From Chroococcopsis sp964623815 (lineage in GTDB: Bacteria; Cyanobacteriota; Cyanobacteriia; Cyanobacteriales; Microcystaceae): DNA of 64,000 bases. The notes beneath the pieces were generated by a model that searched no databases, was not told the origin of the DNA, and worked only from the letters and a program-made list of their open reading frames with translations. Shown piece after piece: positions 58,688 through 64,000 of this stretch. The stretch's first letter is position 1. Each line of letters starts with the position of its first letter. The DNA lies in contig CAZUVR010000019.1 of the NCBI GenBank assembly GCA_964623815.1, forward strand, positions 1-64,000. Direction: 5' to 3'. The position numbers and the translations under genes were made by a program.

Positions 58688-61600
58688 GTGAGACAGAGAG
58701 AGGGGACGATGGAGCGACTATTTACCCAAAAAAGCGAAATAGGTATGTTAGCTCGCTCTCTAGATTGGTCGGCGACTTCTCTGGGCCCGCTGACTAATTG
58801 GCAACAAAGCCTGAAAACCGCCGTGAGTATGTGCCTTAATTGCCCTGTTCCTGGAGTGGTTTGGTGGGGGTCAGAATTTATCAGTTTTTATAACGATGCC
58901 TGCAAATCTATCTTAGGAAGCGATAAATATAGAGCGGCTATAGGTCAAATAGGTTCTCATGGATGGTCAAAAATCTGGCATCTGATCGCTCCTGGATTAC
59001 ACTCAGTTTTAGCAACTGGAGAAGTGAGCGACTGCGATACTCAGAGATTTTCTCTATACTGTGGGGATGTATATTATAAAGTTTCTCACAGTCCCATCTT
59101 TGATGAAAGGGGAAAGATAGGGGGTGTATTCACTGTCTTCACCGAAAGTAAAGAGCCTGAAGAAACCGAGGCGCAATTACAGGAAAGTAGATATTTTATC
59201 GAGAAGATAGCCGAAACGATACCGGGAATACTTTATGTATACGATTTAGTCGAAGAGCGCAATATTTACGTTAACAAACAGATCACTAAAATACTGGGCT
59301 ATAGCGAAGAATGGGTGAAACAAGTTTGCTCCAATCTCCTACCGATTCTGCTCCACCCTGAAGATCTGGCTAAATTGCCCGAATATATGAGCAAATTCGA
59401 GCAAGCCGAAGACGGTGAAATCATCGAGTTAGAATATAGGATGCAACACTCTAACGGTGAATGGCGATGGTTTCACGGGCGGGGAGTGGTTTTCAGTAGA
59501 ACTGCCTCGGGAGCGCCCAAACAGATTTTAGGAATAGCGGCCGATATTAGCGAAAATAAAGAGAGAGAAATCGCTCTGCGAGCCAGTGAGGAGAGATTTC
59601 GTTTGGTGACGGAGGCGGCTAACGGGCTGATTTTTGATTGGGATTTACAAAGCGGTGAGGTTTATCGCTCCGCGCAACTCTACGATCTCATCGGTGTCCC
59701 TGTTTCTGAGGCGGAGCCTATCCCCTGTTGGTGGCACCAAAGAATTCACCCCGAGGATATGGCGCGTTTTAAAGAAGTTATACCCCATTTATTAACGGGC
59801 GATCGGGTTCTCTGTGAGAGTGAGTACCGGCTACGTCACGAACGGGGTCATTGGATTAACGTATGGGAAAGGAGCCGTTTAGTGAGAAATGACTGCGGGG
59901 AAGTAATCCGCATTCTCGGCTGTACGATCGATATTAGCGATCGCGTTCGCAGTCAGACGGAATTAAGTTTATTGATTGAGACTATCCCCCAACAGATTTG
60001 GAGAGCTTTACCGAACGGAGAGATAGATTATGTGAACTCTCGCTGCGGAGAGCGCTTCGGTGTCACTCTTGAGCAAGTCAGATCTTGGGGTTGGACTAAT
60101 TTCATCCATCCTGAAGATCTGCCATTGTTGCTTCATAAATGGAAACTAGCGCTCAAAAACGGTTGTTTTTTAGAAATGGAAACGAGAATACTCTGCGCCG
60201 ATGGAGAGTATCGCTGGTTTTTAGCTCAAGCGGTACCGCTTTACAATGAGCGCGGCGAGATAGTTAAATGGTACGGCACCAATACAGATATACACGCCCG
60301 CTTAGAAGCGGAAAAGAATCTGCGTCAGAGTCAAATTCAATTACAACAACAACTAGCGGAAATAGAAGCTATCTACCAAACCGCGCCGATCGGTCTGGCG
60401 ATATTAGATAAAGATTTACGTTTCCTCCGCATCAATCGGCGCTTAGCGGAAATTAATGGCTTATCCGCAGAGATACATATAGGGCGACGGGTTCGAGAAT
60501 TGTTGCCCCAATTGGCAGGGACAGCAGAACCGCTATTACTCGGGCTGATCGAGACGGCTGAACCTTTATTGAATGTGGAAATACAGGGGGAAACCCCCGC
60601 CCTACCGGGAGTAAACCGCGTTTGGTTAGAACACTTCCTCCCCCTAAAAAACGGTGAGGAAGTAACCGGTATCAGTATCGTGTGTGAAGAAATTACCGAT
60701 CGGATACGCATAGAGTCAGCTTTACGAGAAAGCGAAGAAAAATTTCGTCAGCTAGCCGAAAACATCGTCGATATGGTTTTTTGGATCTACGATATGCGTG
60801 TTAATAAGGTTATCTATGTCAGTAGCGCCTATGAAAGAGTTTGGGGAATTTCATCTGCTACTTTGTTGGAAAATCCCCCTCAATGGTTAGAGGTAATTCA
60901 TCCAGACGATATTGAAGCAGTCAGACAAACTATAGTTGAAAGGGACATTAGTGGAAGTTTCGAGCTAAAATACCGCATCATTCGCCCGGATGGTTCTGGT
61001 CGTTGGATACACGATCGGGGTTTCCCTATTTTAGACTCTTCCGGCAAGCCTTATAGAATCGTGGGTATTGCCGAGGATATTACGCCCAGTATTAACGCAG
61101 AAACAGCTCTCAAAGAAACTAGCGATCGTCTGAATCTCGCCCTCAAGAGCGCACCCCTATCTCTTTTCAATCAAGATCGGGATCTGCGTTATACCTGGAT
61201 TTATAATCCTACCCATAACTTTACGATCGAAGATATAATCGGGCGACGGGATGAAGATTTAACCTCAGCTCCGAGCGCGGCTGAGCTAACCCGTATTAAA
61301 ACCCAAGTCCTAAGCACGGGCATAGGCACTAGAAAAGAAGTAAAACTGGTGAATGGGCAGAATATTTCTTACTATGATCTAACCGTCGAACCGATCAGAG
61401 ACGATAACGAAGATATTATCGGCGTTACTTGCGCTGCGGTAGATATTAGCGAAAGGGTGAAAGCCGAAGAGGCACTACGACAAAGCGAGGCGCGGTTAAA
61501 GCAATTGGTAGAATTAAACCTGCTTGGTGTTATGTTCTGGCATATCAACGGCGAGATCATCGATGCCAACGATGCTTTTTTAAATATGATCGGCTATACT

Positions 61601-62629
61601 CGCTCCGAGTTAGAAGCGGGCCTATTGAACTGGCGAGCCATCACTCAACCGGAACAAATACATATTAGCGAAACCTCTCTCTTGAGAATGCGGCGCAATG
61701 CTTCCGACTCGATCGAAAAAGAATATATTCGCAAAGATGGGAAGCGGGTGCCCGTTCTACTAGGGGGAGTCATGTTTAAGGATTCCGAAGAGTTAGGCGT
61801 GAGCTTCGTCGTCGATATGACTGAGCAAAAACGGGCCGAGGTGGAATTACAACTCCAGGCCAGTGAATTGAAAAAACTCAATTCCGCCCTTAAGCAAACT
61901 ACCGCTAAGCTGACCCAACGCAATCAGGAGTTAGATTGCTTCGTGTATACAGTATCTCACGATCTCAAGGCTCCTTTACGGGCTATCTCTAATCTAACCG
62001 ATTGGCTGGCGGAAGATTTACAAGACAAATTAGACGAGGACAATCTCCGCCAGATGCAACTTCTTCAGAATCGGGTGGTGCGGATGGCATCCTTAATCGA
62101 TGGATTATTGGTCTATTCGCGTATCGGGCGCACCGAGGTGGCGACGGAAGATGTAAACGTGAATCAATTGATCGCTGAAATTATCGATTCTCTCGCACCT
62201 CCTCCCTCTTTTAGGATTAGTGTCGAGGCTCGATTGCCAGTTTTCTCAACCCGAAAATTACTCCTGTTTCAAGTGTTGTCTAATTTGATCGGTAACGCCA
62301 TTAAACATAATGATAAGGGAGAGGGAAACATCGATATTTCCGCTCGCTTCGACGGTGAAGTTTATAGGTTTTCCGTCGCCGATAATGGCCCGGGTATCGA
62401 AAAGCAAAATCAAGAGCGCATTTTTGGTATCTTCCAAACCCTCAAGAGCCGAGACGTTCAAGAGAATACTGGTATCGGGTTATCCATAGTCAAGAAAATC
62501 GTCGAAACGGAGGGGGGTTCTATCTGGCTCGACTCGGAACCGGGTAAAGGCTCCCTCTTTAGCTTTACTTGGCCCCCCTCTAGTGGGGAGTCGCAAGTCG
62601 GGGATATAAATTTATGTAGCCCTATCTAA
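58688..62629 (+). CDS. Multi-PAS hybrid-less sensor histidine kinase
   Basis: 1313 residues. The N-terminal sensor-like domain begins RSLDWSATSLGPLTNWQQSLKTAVSM, a PAS-type segment often placed at the start of cyanobacterial phytochrome-like kinases. Then come about seven PAS/PAC modules (about 165-1060), each ending with motifs like IVGIAEDIT or ILGIAADIS. The transmitter is complete: HisKA with His1091 in YTVSHDLKAPLRAI, and HATPase with NLIGNAIKHND, VADNGPGIE and GIGLSIVKKIVE. No membrane helix and no receiver domain are seen, so it is a soluble sensor. No response regulator is adjacent. The GTG start at 58688 is favoured by the AAGGAGGT. Its stop overlaps the SbcC gene by 4 bp on the other strand. 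Confidence 0.93.
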   Translation: MRQREGTMERLFTQKSEIGMLARSLDWSATSLGPLTNWQQSLKTAVSMCLNCPVPGVVWWGSEFISFYNDACKSILGSDKYRAAIGQIGSHGWSKIWHLIAPGLHSVLATGEVSDCDTQRFSLYCGDVYYKVSHSPIFDERGKIGGVFTVFTESKEPEETEAQLQESRYFIEKIAETIPGILYVYDLVEERNIYVNKQITKILGYSEEWVKQVCSNLLPILLHPEDLAKLPEYMSKFEQAEDGEIIELEYRMQHSNGEWRWFHGRGVVFSRTASGAPKQILGIAADISENKEREIALRASEERFRLVTEAANGLIFDWDLQSGEVYRSAQLYDLIGVPVSEAEPIPCWWHQRIHPEDMARFKEVIPHLLTGDRVLCESEYRLRHERGHWINVWERSRLVRNDCGEVIRILGCTIDISDRVRSQTELSLLIETIPQQIWRALPNGEIDYVNSRCGERFGVTLEQVRSWGWTNFIHPEDLPLLLHKWKLALKNGCFLEMETRILCADGEYRWFLAQAVPLYNERGEIVKWYGTNTDIHARLEAEKNLRQSQIQLQQQLAEIEAIYQTAPIGLAILDKDLRFLRINRRLAEINGLSAEIHIGRRVRELLPQLAGTAEPLLLGLIETAEPLLNVEIQGETPALPGVNRVWLEHFLPLKNGEEVTGISIVCEEITDRIRIESALRESEEKFRQLAENIVDMVFWIYDMRVNKVIYVSSAYERVWGISSATLLENPPQWLEVIHPDDIEAVRQTIVERDISGSFELKYRIIRPDGSGRWIHDRGFPILDSSGKPYRIVGIAEDITPSINAETALKETSDRLNLALKSAPLSLFNQDRDLRYTWIYNPTHNFTIEDIIGRRDEDLTSAPSAAELTRIKTQVLSTGIGTRKEVKLVNGQNISYYDLTVEPIRDDNEDIIGVTCAAVDISERVKAEEALRQSEARLKQLVELNLLGVMFWHINGEIIDANDAFLNMIGYTRSELEAGLLNWRAITQPEQIHISETSLLRMRRNASDSIEKEYIRKDGKRVPVLLGGVMFKDSEELGVSFVVDMTEQKRAEVELQLQASELKKLNSALKQTTAKLTQRNQELDCFVYTVSHDLKAPLRAISNLTDWLAEDLQDKLDEDNLRQMQLLQNRVVRMASLIDGLLVYSRIGRTEVATEDVNVNQLIAEIIDSLAPPPSFRISVEARLPVFSTRKLLLFQVLSNLIGNAIKHNDKGEGNIDISARFDGEVYRFSVADNGPGIEKQNQERIFGIFQTLKSRDVQENTGIGLSIVKKIVETEGGSIWLDSEPGKGSLFSFTWPPSSGESQVGDINLCSPI

Positions 62630-64000
62630 GATAGCAGAACTATTTTTGATCCCTGACCGGTTTTCCTGACTTCTATACGGTTTTGAAAAGCTTCTTTGAA
62701 TTGAGGCATATGGGTGACGGTAAGGATACAGGAAAAGTCATCGGCGATCGCATTAATAGCACTGATCAACCGTTCGCACCCTTCCGCGTCTTGGGTGCCG
62801 AATCCTTCATCGACGATCAACATCTGTAAAGCTATCCCCGCTCGATGCGCTAAAAGTTTCGCTAGGGCGAGACGAATAGAAAAGTTAATCCGGAAAGCTT
62901 CCCCCCCCGAATAGGTTTCGTAAGCTCTAGTGCCTTTAGCATCGTTAATATTGATCTCTAAGGTGTCGATTAATTTTGCTTCTTTTTTCCTCGCACTGCC
63001 GCTTTTACCGGCTTTCTGGGTGATAAATTGAACGTGCAATTGATTATTTGACAATTTACCTAAAATCTGGTTCGTTTCTGCTTCTAATTGCGGTAAGACA
63101 TTTTCGATCATGTGTAATTGAATCCCATTTTTCCCGAAAGCTTGTGATAGCTCTAAGTAAACACGGTATCTTTTCTTACGTTCTGCAATCTTGATCTCTG
63201 TTTCTCGATAGGTAGTTTCTAAATTATCTATCTGGTTCAATTTTTCTTCTATTTTACCTTTCTGGCTCAATACCTGATCTAGCTGTTGTCTTTTCTGTTT
63301 AATCAGGGTTTCTGTATTATTTATTTCTCCCCTATAATCGATCAGATTACTAATTTGTTCGGTAAGCTGTTTAATGATTTGTTGTATTTGTGTTTGATTG
63401 TCTAAATTTTCCCCTATCCTTTGTTTGGATTGTTCCTGTTTCCTCTCTTCTAGGGGATAATTCTCTTGAGCCTGTTTTAACTGTTCATAAAACGAGACTG
63501 CCGATCGAGATTCCTTGAGATATACTTTTATCTTTTGATGCAGGGATCGATCGTATCCTATTTTTTCTATTTGCGTTTCCAGTTTATCTATTTGTTGTTT
63601 AATAATCGAATTTGTTTGTAACTTTTTGATCTCATTTTCTAATTCTACGATTTTACCTAATAATTTCGGCTTATCCTGTTGTAATTTTGTCAATTTTTGA
63701 CGCGCTTCATTAATCCTCTCTTGTTTTGTCTCCGCTGGTTTATACCGAGTTTCCTCGCTTCTGACTAGAGAGTGAGTCTGTTCATCATAGTTAATATCGG
63801 CGATCGCCCGCTGTAGAGATTTCAGTTCCGTTTGTAATTCTTCTGAATAAATACCCGCCGTTAAAGAGCGCTGCATTTTCTCAATATTTTTCTTAACTTT
63901 CTCTAATTCGCTTTCTAAATCATCGTAAGATTCTAACTGAGTCGCGTATTGAGTATATAATTTTTGGAGTTTGGGTAACTCTTTAAGTTCTTCTTTAATT
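62626..64000 (-). CDS. sbcC: Exonuclease SbcC, C-terminal part (continues past the window edge)
   Basis: C-terminal 457 codons of an SMC/Rad50-type ATPase; the frame remains open to the right edge, so the N-terminal ATPase half and hinge are outside. Most of the segment is a coiled coil rich in Lys, Glu and Gln. The C-terminal ABC signature is ETYSGGEAFRINFSIRLALAKLLA and the Walker B region MLIVDEGFGTQDAEG; LTVTHMPQF follows. SbcCD cleaves DNA hairpins and double-strand ends with partner SbcD. No sbcD is in the window. It converges with the histidine kinase gene, with overlapping stop codons. No frameshift is visible. Confidence 0.9.
   Translation of the reverse strand, partial: IKEELKELPKLQKLYTQYATQLESYDDLESELEKVKKNIEKMQRSLTAGIYSEELQTELKSLQRAIADINYDEQTHSLVRSEETRYKPAETKQERINEARQKLTKLQQDKPKLLGKIVELENEIKKLQTNSIIKQQIDKLETQIEKIGYDRSLHQKIKVYLKESRSAVSFYEQLKQAQENYPLEERKQEQSKQRIGENLDNQTQIQQIIKQLTEQISNLIDYRGEINNTETLIKQKRQQLDQVLSQKGKIEEKLNQIDNLETTYRETEIKIAERKKRYRVYLELSQAFGKNGIQLHMIENVLPQLEAETNQILGKLSNNQLHVQFITQKAGKSGSARKKEAKLIDTLEININDAKGTRAYETYSGGEAFRINFSIRLALAKLLAHRAGIALQMLIVDEGFGTQDAEGCERLISAINAIADDFSCILTVTHMPQFKEAFQNRIEVRKTGQGSKIVLLS

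Overview
The window is a stretch of cyanobacterial chromosome. The evidence is a set of oxygenic-photosynthesis genes (psbV for cytochrome c-550, the tiny psb30/ycf12, and light-dependent protochlorophyllide reductase), many copies of the HIP1 octamer GCGATCGC, cyanobacteria-restricted families (DUF3038/DUF4335 pair, TIGR02450 Trp-rich protein, DUF2993, ARC6-like IMS domain on a Ser/Thr kinase), and short heptanucleotide repeats between genes. Genus and species cannot be fixed from the sequence alone. Most genes are housekeeping; no CRISPR array, rRNA operon or intact transposon was seen.

Layout. 1-1.8 kb: a tyrosine integrase broken by two frameshifts beside tRNA-Thr(TGT), the scar of an old integration whose other end would lie to the left of the window. 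2-5.8 kb: aconitase B and citrate synthase, convergent, giving the first two TCA-cycle steps. 5.9-7.6 kb: SixA-like phosphatase and a DHH phosphoesterase. 7.9-9.8 kb: DUF3038-DUF4335 pair. 9.9-12.9 kb: two lipoprotein solute-binding proteins (branched-chain amino acid type and oligopeptide type). 13.5-15.1 kb: remA-like, gmk and clpP in one orientation. 15.4-17.6 kb: small IF-2-N-like protein, psbV, tRNA-Arg(TCT), and a chelatase with a polyhistidine tail. 17.7-20.6 kb: DUF2993, LivH/NatD permease, TPR protein, exported coiled coil. 20.8-25.8 kb: aspC, ahcY, dedA, gcvH, moeB-rhodanese, all on the plus strand.

25.9-30.5 kb: an exported Cys-rich protein followed by two large tandem paralogues. 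Each has eight or nine ~41-residue repeats (FYR..NPDL...HF..GINE.RRFS) and then two PPC-like domains with EF-hand-like Asp/Asn loops. This pair is the most unusual locus in the window. 30.6-37.2 kb: pyrG, then a dTDP-rhamnose operon (rfbC-rfbD-rfbA-glycosyltransferase-rfbB). A polyprenyl glycosylphosphotransferase at 42.1 kb is likely part of the same polysaccharide pathway. 37.4-42.1 kb: POR, Trp-rich protein, YkgJ-type Cys-cluster protein, psb30, Sua5/YrdC protein and thrS.

43.9-49.2 kb: a small membrane protein, an ABC ATPase, an alpha/beta hydrolase, an FkbM methyltransferase with a near-ideal promoter, a BON-domain protein, a decayed transposase start, and an SppA-type protease. 49.2-53.7 kb: Ser/Thr kinase with IMS domain, a repetitive coiled-coil protein, chorismate mutase (AroH), an SRPBCC-like protein, and Hsp33. 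53.9-64 kb: glutamate synthase large subunit, a 1313-residue multi-PAS histidine kinase, and the C-terminal part of SbcC running off the right edge.

As a set the genes cover carbon entry into 2-oxoglutarate (gltA, acnB) and its use for glutamate (glutamate synthase), photosystem II extrinsic and small subunits, chlorophyll and tetrapyrrole metal steps, and cell-surface polysaccharide. Several convergent gene pairs are separated by long hairpins built from short G/A-rich heptads and their complements. They look like bidirectional terminators made from low-copy intergenic repeats.
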